Assembly: GCA_011032825.1 (NCBI GenBank)
Contig: JAADJZ010000003.1
Location: 558,001-622,000, forward strand
Origin: Massariosphaeria phaeospora
Lineage: Eukaryota; Ascomycota; Dothideomycetes; Pleosporales
Reading direction: 5' to 3'
Length of the DNA: 64,000 nt
Position numbers and translations under genes: made by a program. Within the stretch, counting starts at the first letter, position 1; the number at the start of each line of letters is the position of its first letter. This document shows, one piece after another, positions 55,146 through 64,000 of the stretch. A model generated the notes under the pieces. That model was not told where the DNA came from and searched no databases. It saw nothing but the letters and a program-made list of their open reading frames with translations.

Positions 55146-56538
55146 CGAGGAGCTCGTTTTTAGTGTGTCCTAAGCGAAACTTGGCAACCGTCCGAACTCA
55201 TCTCAAATATCAACACCATATATTCAAAGCGACTCAACTTTATCAATACGCACCCAAAATTCACGAATAATGGTTCGAATTAATCGCAGAAAGTCGTTCG
55301 ATTATTCTACCGTGCAACAACGAAGAAATAAGACCCGGCGCCGCGAGCTTGACCCTATCGAGCGAGCGTTTGTGGCCGGCGCATGCCTCCATGGCAATGC
55401 CTCCGTAAATAGCTGCGCCAAACTACTCGGTGTGGATCAATCTGGGTTATCAAAGATGGTCAAGAAGGTGCAGAGCAAGGCAGAGGAATCTGGGCTTCCT
55501 GTTTATGATCCAATTCACTTTGAAAATGAGATAGGAAGAGGTAGGCCAGAATTGCTCACTCAGGCACAAAAAGAGCTTGGTGTAAACCTAGAGAGGAGTA
55601 TCACGACGACGTCAAGAGGCTCAAGCTTCGTAATACATGTACGTTGCAGTTCTACGGCGCATTTACGTACGGCGAGAAGGGCCCGTGCCATATATACAGC
55701 AAAGAAACTAAGAAGCAGAAGGCGGCGGCAGCCAAAGCGCTACGAGATGAGAATGCAGAGAATCAGGCACAGAGAGAGAACCTTGTGCCACTTGCTCGGC
55801 GCGTTTTAGGTTCCATGGGAGACTCAGATGTCAACTCTCAGAAACACGCCTAGCGAAAAGATCTCGAGTATAAACGAGGTGACAGGACCCGCGAGGGTGT
55901 AGACAGCTATAGGCACCGCGAGGAGGTGCTAAAGCCTCTCATAGTGCCTTAGATCAAGCAACTCAAACAGAAGGGCAAAACTAACGTCGTACTCTTGGAG
56001 GACGGTGCCCCGGCCCACGCCTCAAAGATAGCCATGGATTTTCTAGACGTCTCTCACATCTCAAAGCTACCTTGGCCTGGCCACTCACCCGACGTCAACG
56101 CAGAGGAGCATGCATGGCCATGGATTCGGCGTCATATAACGAAGGAGTACTCTCTGTCAACCTGCGAAAACGAGTGCCGTAAACAGTAGCAAGAGGAGTG
56201 GCAAAAACTGCCCATAGAGGCAATCAACAAGTGGATTGACCATGTGCCTGAGATTGTACGCCGTATTATTGAACATGAAGGCAATAACGACTTTCATGAT
56301 GGATAGAGGGGGGGGGGTAGTCAGGGGTAACTAGTATCTCGCGGAGAGAGCTCCCAAAACACCAAATCTTGGCCTCATCTTTTCCCAATTGGGCCAATAT
56401 ATCCAGGTTATCGAGATCTCACAGAAATATCATGAATAAATGTGTATTTAACCGATTTTGTATGTAAATTTGTATAATGGGGGGGTTTTGGGTGCATGCC
56501 AAGTTTTCGCTTAGGACACACTAAAAACGAGCTCCTCG
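55146..56538 (+). mobile_element. Tc1/mariner-type element, inactive, 1,393 bp
   Basis: Terminal inverted repeats run 55146-55186 and 56497-56538, both starting CGAGGAGCTCGTTTTTAG from the outside and differing by one extra A. TA dinucleotides flank both ends (55144-55145 and 56539-56540), the mariner target duplication. Inside are pieces of one transposase. The TIR contains the palindrome GAGCTC. Confidence 0.9.
55270..56306 (+). pseudogene. Tc1/mariner transposase remnant
   Basis: The N-terminal frame (ATG 55270) has basic and helix-turn-helix-like sequence (VNSCAKLLGVDQSGLSKMVKK), which is clean until a frame change around 55600. The second frame continues from about 55600 (LQFYGAFTYGEKG). 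It is interrupted by TAG at 55851, 55950 and 56187. LLEDGAPAHASK (second Asp) and HSPDVNAEEHAWPW (third acidic position) are preserved, but I cannot find the first catalytic Asp, so part of the core is probably deleted. The TAG positions fit CAG-to-TAG change. Confidence 0.82.
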
Positions 56539-56540
56539 TA

Positions 56541-57730
56541 CAATGTGCTGAGGGTGCAAAGGGACCCGACGACACTCCGACTCCACGGAGAAAGTCTCGA
56601 TCATTATCACCACACTCACACCCACAATCTGCCATCGCCTAACTTCGAAGAGAGTGTCAAAATCAAGCGACGCCTTTGCACGTCGTAAGGTAAATACACC
56701 AGCGAAAATCGATGCAGCAACGAGTCACAGTCATATTGATCTTCATACCATGTAGGCCGCGATCGCAAGGTAAACGAGGCCGTATTGTTTTGGAGTACAA
56801 AATTCGTATCGCGAGTGCGAACGTTGCTTTTCCGCTGGACACTCCAGAGAATCGATTCAAGATTAGGTGCTTGATGGCAGCTATATGGAGCTTTATTATT
56901 CCTGCTGGAGCTGGTTGGGTGGAAGTATGCTTTTGTTGTTCGAAAGTTTACCTACGTATTATGAAGCATAGAACGCATTTGGGATTGAAACTAATAGAGC
57001 GTAGTTGCACTCATATTAACGGAATGTAACTAAGCTTTCTGCATCGACCTGCTTCCTAACTATAGGGAAACCGCCTATCCCAATCAACTGGAGAACGAAT
57101 TCAAAAGTTCCTTCTCGCTAATGGATACTGGTTAGGATATATACGACCATTTGTCTTTGGCTTTGGTGGTTGTCACTGGACTTGACTCTACGGCGTGCAA
57201 AGGAGAGTCGCCAAAGCCATTGAGCGCTCACGAATGGTCCCGCGGGCAATCGCTGATTCGATACTACTACCTGACAAACTTGCTTCGAATCGATCACAAG
57301 AAACAAGAGCGGTCCATACGTCAACGACTCTACCAACTGGCAAACATAGACCAATGAGCGCTTTCTCACGGCTATACTTCTCCCGCTGGATAACTTAACT
57401 CAATCCCCCTGCTGTGTATGCGGGCGGGCTTCAATCGGACCATCAAACAGTTTCACCTACTCTCATACCGAATTCTTAGAGAACCAGCTCAGCAGCCAAG
57501 ATATCGATCTCTAGATTGCTTTGTCGCATACCCAACAGGCCTATGTTCTAGAGCAGCTGAATCTCGAGTTTACTGGAATAAGAGTATGGCCTGAGAGTTC
57601 TAATTACTACTAATATACACCATTCTATGTCTATAACAAAACGAAACGAGAAGCAACTCTAACCACCACTTACACTTCCGATGTTCCACAAGTTCCCGAT
57701 GCCATCACGCCCGAATCTGCACAGATGTTC
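56541..57730. other. Intergenic
   Basis: About 1.2 kb of AT-rich DNA between the mariner relic and the MFS gene. The frames show no protein similarity I recognise. Confidence 0.5.
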
Positions 57731-59392
57731 TTAATACACAGCCTCCGTATGCGTCGACACATCCTTCTTCTCAGCACTGTAACCGAACTCCGGCTGCAGA
57801 TCCTCGACAACAGCCCCACTGAACTCCCTAGCCGACACGCCCCTCTCAAACAAGATGTCGAGCTCTCCATAGGTCCTACCCTTGGGCTCAGGAAGGCGGA
57901 AGTAGGCCCAGAGCAGACATGCAAAACAGCAGCCCGCCCAGAAAAACGCACTCTTCGCGCCCCAGGCCCACGCACTTGGGTTCAACATGCGCGGGGTGAT
58001 AACATTGCCAATAATGCTGGCTATGTTGTAGAAATTGCGTGCCAGGACGACTGTCTTGGTGCGCAGCCGCGTGGACGGCATCTCGGCGACGAGCGAATAG
58101 CAGACGGGGCCGACGGTGCAGTTGTACACGCAGGTGAAGACAAGCAGCATGGCGCCTATGCCCCATTGCGCGCCGACGTTGCCGGCGGGGATGATGCCGA
58201 GGCAGCCGATGATTACAAGCAAGCAGCACAGGATCGCGAGGCCGTAGACGTAAAGGGTTCGGCGCCCGCACTTGGTCATCAGGCCCCAGGCGATGAAGAC
58301 GCCCACGGCTCCCAGCGCGTACTGGCCCAAGGCCATGCTGAAAGCGTTGGACGTGTCGAGGCCGGCTTGCTCGAAGAAATAGGTGCTGAAGCCCATGAAG
58401 TTGGAGCCGCAGAATGCTTGCGCGAACCAGGTCATGCCCGCAATTTCGGTGCGGCGCAGGTCGGTCCCTTTGAAGCAGTCGAGGTACGACGCGCCTTCGG
58501 ATGCGGCCTTTTCAAGCTCGTTGGTGTGCTTCATCATGGCAATGGTTTCGTCGGCGTTGAAGTTGGGATCCTTGCCTACCGAGGTGAGGCGCAGAAGCTG
58601 GGCTTTGGCCTGTTCCGGGCGCTCTTTGCGGATGAGCCACCAGGGCGATTCGGGGGCTAGGAGGACTCCGATGATGAGGGGAATGGGCCAGATCCACTGC
58701 ATGGCATATGGGATGCGGTAGGCCCACTCGTCCGGACGCATGGAGACGCCCTTGAGGACACCGGAAGCGAGGAATTGGCCGATGACCCAGCAGAGATTGA
58801 CGTACGTGGTGAGGAATGGACGGAGTGGGACGGGAGTGACTTCTGCGGCGTACGTGCAGGTGAGGGTTTGGAAGACTCCCCATGGGATACCCATGAGAGT
58901 GAGGCCGACAAGAAGCATTTCGATGCTCTGGACGAAGAAGACGATGAAGATGAGGCCCGTCACAGCCGTCAGAGCGCCGACCATGGTTTTTCTGTAGCCG
59001 TACCTCTCAGCGATGATGCCGTTGAGCATCAGACCCAGGATCTCTCCAACGAACGCTCCGTTCATGAGGCCAGACTGCCAGGCTGCGGTAAGGTCGTAGG
59101 ATCCGTCCGGGAGCTGCACGCCGAACCTCCGCTTGAAGGCCGGCACAGTCATGAGGTTGGCGATGAGCACGATGTCGAAACCTTCCATGATGATGGCTGC
59201 CGAGAGCAGGACTGACCAGCCGACGGCCTTGGGATAGAGCCTCAAGCCCTCCATGAGGGTCATCGTCTGCTCTGCCTTGGTGGCTTTCGAGGCATCTTCG
59301 GTGAGGTACGCGAGGTCGGGGTTGGCGTTCTTCATACAGAGCGCCTGGTCGGTGTCGACATGGACGATACTGCTTTGACGCGGAGCCTCCAT
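57731..59392 (-). CDS. MFS sugar transporter, maltose/alpha-glucoside permease type
   Basis: An uninterrupted 553-aa exon with about 12 membrane segments. The start ATG 59392 opens a polar N-terminus with LTEDASKATKAEQTMT. The loop 2-3 signature GIIAERYGYRKTMVG and the loop 6-7 PESPWWLIRKERPEQA are those of fungal sugar-porter (Pfam Sugar_tr) alpha-glucoside/H+ symporters. The central PYAMQWIWPIPL and the later AEMPSTRLRTKTVVLARN fit the same family. It probably sits in the plasma membrane and imports maltose-like sugars. No glucosidase gene lies nearby to confirm the substrate. The tail (GYSAEKKDVSTHTEAVY) is charged. Confidence 0.9.
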   Translation of the reverse strand: MEAPRQSSIVHVDTDQALCMKNANPDLAYLTEDASKATKAEQTMTLMEGLRLYPKAVGWSVLLSAAIIMEGFDIVLIANLMTVPAFKRRFGVQLPDGSYDLTAAWQSGLMNGAFVGEILGLMLNGIIAERYGYRKTMVGALTAVTGLIFIVFFVQSIEMLLVGLTLMGIPWGVFQTLTCTYAAEVTPVPLRPFLTTYVNLCWVIGQFLASGVLKGVSMRPDEWAYRIPYAMQWIWPIPLIIGVLLAPESPWWLIRKERPEQAKAQLLRLTSVGKDPNFNADETIAMMKHTNELEKAASEGASYLDCFKGTDLRRTEIAGMTWFAQAFCGSNFMGFSTYFFEQAGLDTSNAFSMALGQYALGAVGVFIAWGLMTKCGRRTLYVYGLAILCCLLVIIGCLGIIPAGNVGAQWGIGAMLLVFTCVYNCTVGPVCYSLVAEMPSTRLRTKTVVLARNFYNIASIIGNVITPRMLNPSAWAWGAKSAFFWAGCCFACLLWAYFRLPEPKGRTYGELDILFERGVSAREFSGAVVEDLQPEFGYSAEKKDVSTHTEAVY

Positions 59393-61418
59393 TGTCGTAC
59401 GTGATGATCGAACCTCAGTTCAAGAACGAAGGAAGAAGCACTCTATCAGTCCAGCGAGGCACAAAATCATGCGGGTCCTTAGGATATGTATCTCTCCACT
59501 GGATCTTGCACACGACACATTTCCCATTCGGCCAACTTCTCCCCGATCTTTATACATGCAACAATTTTTCTCCCCGCAGCAGACGTCTAACCACGATCCA
59601 CCCCCTCATCCAACTCCGGCCAAGAGACTACGGAAGACGGGGACGAGCGTGGAGTAGAAAAAGCGCAACATGCTGGGCACACAATATAAACAGCTAACTG
59701 GCTCTGGCAAAATCGTTGCAAGCCCGTTTGTGGGGTTTGGATCTGGGGATGGTCAAAGCCAGTCTGGAGAAAATGAAGGAGCGGTTCGGAAAGCGCGGTG
59801 GTTGGTACTATGGCGGTCCGAGAGTGGACAAGGCTGGCGAATGCGGCATAGGCTGGATGCTGCGCGCCGGGAGCTGCCATGCAGCTACGAGCGTTGGAAC
59901 TTGGCAGAGTTTGATTTCCGAGTTGCATACTCCCCGATTAACCTTTGGCCTAACAGCGGGACCTAAGCAAGCCCAGGTATGTCTCTATGATTGTCAATCC
60001 ACTGTCCGTGCGTTGCTGTCACTCTCCTCTACTCGTTGACAGTATAACTCGGCGTTGGGTTGGCGGCTCGGTTGAGGGTGTCCCGTATCGTGACACGATG
60101 CAGCTCCGGTGGCTTGGGCGCGCAGAAGTCGTGAGGCATTTTCTGTGATGCCGGCTTTGGACGAATGGGGAGTGGGGTTCGCCGTTGATGGTGGGCTCGC
60201 AGGGTAACGCTGCAGTACTTCTACGAGGTATTGTCAGTCTAAGAGGGTAGTGGGTACTTGCCATCAGCATCTATAAGAGATGGAACAGCCTTTGGGAGCC
60301 CAATTCTTTCTACATTATGGAAACCCGTTGCTAGTCACCTGTGGAGGATCTTTCTCGAGGTATTAATTCAACTAGATACCTCAGAGGATCAGCAAGGCGA
60401 AGCAAAGTGCACACATGAATTGTCGCATTTGACCTCCAGAATCCAGATGCATTTAGCAAGAAGACTCGCCTTACTCTACATATCCAGGTGGATCCGGGAT
60501 GCTGTGATAGCGATCACAAGAGTGTGTATCCGCCGTACGGCACTGTGGCGAATTTGGAAAGGTTGTCCCTATGCTTACTTTGAAATGTAATTCCTCTGTT
60601 TTCTTTCTGTTAGTCCAGGTGGTCGCGCTCCTCTTCCTTCGTAGCTAATGCCGCCTCATAGCACTCGACCCACCCACCGGGCCTATCCTTGTCGCATCCC
60701 CCGAATGTTATTCGAATCCAGAAGTACGAATGCACCGCTAGATAGACTCGGCCCAAGTCATAGCAAAAACGATTTCGAGGATCACGCTCTTCAAAAACGA
60801 ACCCCCAACTTCGACTGGTATATTTGGAGCCTTGCACGCTACGTGAATGTATCTACAAGAGCGCGATGGAGTTCTGGTTAGAGCGGGCGTTGCCGGTGTT
60901 AAGAGTTACACAGCGAACGTGTACTCGAAAAGCGAGTTGCTAGATGCACAAATTACAGATGCAAGGCCAGAGTGGTATCGAGGACCTGATCTGATGTACA
61001 GTCGGGGAGCGTACGGTTTGAGGGTTCACCTGGAAGACGACGTTTACTGATAATTCGTAGCTGGCGTGTGGTTGATGCTCAGCAAGCATCATTGTATCTC
61101 CTCAAAAGGGGTCGATGGCCTTTCAGCATGTTCCTAGAGAAGTAGGTCTACTGTTTCTGGTATGAGACCGAACCATTTAGCCAGTGAGACTTATGTCTCA
61201 GGTGTAGGTCATAAGACATCCGGGAAGAGACTGTATATCAAAGCTTCTTGTATTTTTGTCCACTTTGTTCTATGAGCCGCAAGACACGCTCAATCGCACG
61301 CCTCTACCGAAGGAAAATCCATGATAATGCATACACCCGGGGCGCTCCAGAGCCTTCCCATCTCAGTATCGTCGTCCATGTCTCGGTGCATCGCTTCCAT
61401 CGTCGCCGCTCCTGCGCG
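59393..61418. other. Intergenic, possible small exons only
   Basis: About 2 kb. Two short frames, one on each strand (60610-60837 minus with YLAVHSYFWIRITFGG, and 60847-61050 plus with GPDLMYSRGAYGLRV), look protein-like but have no start or splice support, so they may be decayed exons. No other gene is supported. Confidence 0.4.
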
Positions 61419-61787
61419 TTATCTCAGCCGCCGGGCCTCGCGTTCGGACTCGAGCAAGCAGAGGATGTCGTTTTCGCGGATAGCGCCCTTGACGTTGCGG
61501 ATGATCTTGGGGTCGTTAGCGCTGCGGTTTGGAGGGTCGAAATCGCGGTTCAGCTCACGGATCGCGTGGTGTCGTCCATGAATTCGACGCGCACTGTTCC
61601 CGTTAGCAGATAATCAAACAGTCTCTGAGCGCCGGATGTACCCTGGGTGACTCCTCCACGGCTGCCGGTTCGGCCGAGCACACGGGTGACCTTGACGAGC
61701 TGTGACGCCGAGTTAACCTTGCGACTCGAGGGATGCGAAAATTCGGGATTGCGGTACCTTCACGGGCGTTTTGGCGGCGGCATCCAT
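61419..61787 (-). CDS. RPS28: 40S ribosomal protein eS28
   Basis: Exons 61758-61787, 61642-61699, 61559-61593 and 61419-61505 give 69 aa with closed phases and GT/AG junctions. The product reads [20 protein letters not shown], then [20 protein letters not shown] and [19 protein letters not shown] to LREARRLR-type end ([10 protein letters not shown], stop 61419-61421). This is the complete eS28 family. Small ribosomal protein genes in fungi normally have such short early introns. It diverges from HIS1, with 753 bp between the starts. Confidence 0.93.
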
Positions 61788-62540
61788 GCTTGCAGTCTGT
61801 ATTTTTAGCACTTGATTCTCGCGTGTCGCAAATTCCACTTACATTTGACTGGATCTGGCTGCAGCGGCTGAATTTCTCGTCAATGGGCGGGAGTCTCTGC
61901 GGCGAGCGTCGTGGGAAGTTTGAAGCTGCCAAGCATGCAAGCGAAGTTTTGTGCCGGCGCCCACCGCCTTCGAGCCCGCGCCATTCCGCATGCGGCGGCG
62001 GCGCGGGGCAGCTGCATGACCGGCGCTGATTGGCCGGCACGGCTTGAAGACTTGTCCGCATATCGGAGGCCTCAACACCATCTCGCCGGTCGTTCTCTGC
62101 TCTGACTGGTACATGCGCCTTCAGACATCCCTTCACGACTACACAGACTGCATTGCCGGACTCGCTCTACCCCTGCGCCCCCCCCCGTATGTCATTTTTC
62201 TCTCCACGTGGAGCGTACCCCTCTTTGACTCAAATCTGCTCACCCCATTTCTGCACAAACACAAACGACAAAGCGATCCAACAACACGTCGATAGTGGCG
62301 CATAGGGCCAGACCTGGTGTATCCTACCCTCCACTTGCGCCCAATTAGACCCCCGTACGTGGGCACTCGTCTACAGCTTGCATTGAGACAAACAACGTAA
62401 GACCAGCGCGCCTTAACACCCTGGCCCTGTCCTGCACTTGTAAGACCTACCGCGGACGGCGCCGTGTTTAAGAAGTATGGACCTCGTCAACTCGTATGTT
62501 ACATCCCCTTCTCTCTTACCCCTCTTCAGACCACGCCACC
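61788..62540. other. Divergent promoter of RPS28 and HIS1
   Basis: It holds a Gcn4/Cpc1-type site and an upstream ATG. No other gene is supported. Confidence 0.6.
62226..62232 (+). promoter_or_regulatory. Gcn4/Cpc1-type site TGACTCA
   Basis: A perfect TGACTCA lies 309 bp upstream of the HIS1 ATG. This element mediates cross-pathway (general amino acid) control in fungi. Confidence 0.65.
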
Positions 62541-62632
62541 ATGGAGAACACCAACGGCATCAACGGAGTGAAAGGGACGAATGGCATCTTGCACAAGCCG
62601 CGGAGTGCAAGTCGAAGTCTGCCATTGATGAC
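62477..62632 (+). promoter_or_regulatory. Upstream ORF overlapping HIS1 start
   Basis: ATG 62477 opens a 51-codon frame that runs past the HIS1 ATG in another frame. A short spliceable stretch (GTATGT to TTCAG, 62494-62529) lies inside it. If translated, it would reduce HIS1 initiation. This is inferred from sequence alone. Confidence 0.4.
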
Positions 62633-63691
62633 TGATATATTGGGACTCAGCTTAAACGACCGGTTGCTGTTCGCTGTTCCGAAGAGTACGTCCCGTTCCT
62701 CACTCTATTAGCATGCAATGCTGACCACTGTATGAATAGAGGGCCGTCTTAATCAAGCCTGCCTTGACCTCCTCCACGGCTCCGATATCCAGTTCCACCG
62801 TCACTCGCGCCTCGACATAGCGCTCGTGAAGAACCTTCCACTCGCGCTCATCTTCCTCCCTGCCGCCGACATCCCAACCTTTGTGGGTGAGGGACGAGTC
62901 GATCTAGGCATAACCGGACGAGACCAGGTCGACGAGCACGAATGCGTATCACCGCCGACCGCGACCGAAGGCGTAGCGGAAGTTCTCGACCTCGGCTTCG
63001 GGAAGTGCACCCTGCAAGTCCAAGTCCCACAAAAGGGAGAATTGTTAAAGCCGGAGGATCTGATTGGGAAGAACGTCGTCACAAGCTTCGTAAACCTCAC
63101 GGAGAAGTACTTCAGAAGATTAGAAGCGGAGCAAGCCGGGAACGAGACGAACGGCGATTCAAACGGGGAAGCAAAGCTGAAGACGAAGATAAAATACATT
63201 GGCGGTAGCGTTGAAGCTGCGTGCGCGCTCGGAGTCGCAGACGGCATCGTCGATCTCGTCGAATCAGGAGAGACGATGCGCGCCGCTGGCCTGAAAGCAA
63301 TCTCAACAGTCGTCACCACAAGTGCCATTTTGATCAAGTCAAAGCACCCTTCAGATCCTAAGCTGGTCGACCTCATCACCGCAAGAATCAAGGGTGTGAT
63401 AAGTGAGTTCTCGTAATCTACGCCTTAAATCAACACCCGCTAACATCCCTTGCAGCCGCTCAAAAGTACGTCCTCTGCAGCTACAACATCGAGCGCCCGA
63501 AACTCGACGCCGCCACCAAGATCACACCCGGCAAGCGCGCGCCGACCATCAACTCCCTCGAAGAAGACGGCTGGGTCGCTGTGCAGGTCATGGTCGAAAA
63601 GAAGGAAATTGCCGTTGTCATGGATCGGCTGACCGAGGCGGGCGCGTGCGATATTCTGGTCATGAAGATTGATAATTCGAGGACGGGTTAA
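62541..63691 (+). CDS. HIS1: ATP phosphoribosyltransferase
   Basis: Exons 62541-62685, 62740-63402 and 63456-63691 give 347 aa. The start has a perfect CCACCATGG context. The enzyme joins ATP and PRPP in the first, feedback-inhibited step of histidine synthesis. Conserved blocks are LLFAVPKKGRLNQACLDLL (split by intron 1), GEGRVDLGITGRDQVDEHE, GFGKCTLQVQVP, IGGSVEAACALGVADGIVDL and the C-terminal regulatory domain. An Asn/Gly/Glu-rich insert (about residues 180-200) is lineage specific. Intron junctions are GTACGT/ATAG and GTGAGT/GCAG with closed phases. Confidence 0.93.
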
Positions 63692-64000
63692 AAGGAGAGA
63701 TGAGCTGTCTATCGGCCAGCAGGTTAGGGATCAGAATCGCAGGGACGGCTTTTGGGGCAATCGGATACCGGGTGCGATACAATCTGTGTGTGGGATACAG
63801 GTATTTAGATAGAACGGGATATGGGATCTTGTGTCCAGGAGTAATACATTTACTTGAGATGGCAGAATCTACGCGTATACCTTGCGAGTCTACCAGTCTT
63901 TCTAAGACCAAAATAAAGCGCAAGGAGTACGTACTCCTTTGATAGTGCTCGGTTGGTGTCTAGGTAAACAAACGTAAGGGAGGGAGAACAAGGTCCATAT
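63692..64000. other. HIS1 3' region
   Basis: About 310 bp to the window end. No gene is recognised. Confidence 0.4.

Noticed and set aside
57731..59392. MFS transporter as part of a secondary-metabolite cluster
   Set aside because: It matches sugar porters and no backbone synthase, tailoring enzyme or regulator lies nearby.

Overview
The window is nuclear DNA of a filamentous ascomycete (Pezizomycotina; Dothideomycetes is my best guess from gene content, an inference). Genes carry short GT..AG introns of about 50-230 bp, have ATG starts in fungal contexts, and include lineage families such as the Sfk1 membrane protein, DUF7704, a PhoD-like phosphatase with a WW domain, TslA and fungal HIS1. 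Many exons were assembled by hand from splice sites and checked for reading phase, so exact junctions are predictions.

Layout, left to right. 1-13 kb: a partial gene with a myristoylation motif, SFK1, then the diphthamide genes DPH6 and DPH4 tail to tail, a 14-3-3 gene with very small exons, and the mitochondrial coiled-coil gene FMP32. 13-20 kb: a large PhoD-like phosphatase gene, broken by a 3.1 kb hAT transposon with clean 8-bp target duplications and also by a one-base shift in a G run. 21-31 kb: lineage proteins (a Q/P-rich protein, a 204-aa protein, a nucleoside deoxyribosyltransferase-like protein, a decayed-looking gene of the NLR/ankyrin type, a 281-aa conserved protein and a DUF7704 membrane protein), a three-copy tandem repeat, and one copy of a dispersed repeat. 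34-44 kb: a trehalose-synthase regulatory subunit behind a five-unit heat-shock element, an RBR zinc-finger protein, a mucin-like secreted protein, and a divergent pair of 3-dehydroshikimate dehydratase and DAHP synthase. 44-47 kb is nearly empty. 47-54 kb: an unknown gene, the small SDH6/SDHAF1 gene, an HSP20 gene with clear heat-shock elements and a TATA box, a secreted class-3 lipase and a polytopic membrane protein. 55-56.5 kb: a dead Tc1/mariner element. 57-64 kb: a maltose-permease-type MFS transporter, ribosomal protein eS28 in four small exons, and HIS1 with a Gcn4/Cpc1-type site upstream.

Most genes are ordinary single-copy housekeeping loci. Three themes connect them: amino-acid and shikimate supply (ARO3-type DAHP synthase, 3-DHS dehydratase, HIS1), stress response (trehalose subunit and HSP20, both with heat-shock elements), and repeat decay: both transposons carry TAG stops where CAG is expected, as repeat-induced point mutation would leave. 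No entirely new system is evident. The best leads are the transposon-broken phosphatase gene, the DPH6/DPH4 pair, and the divergent shikimate pair with its shared promoter.
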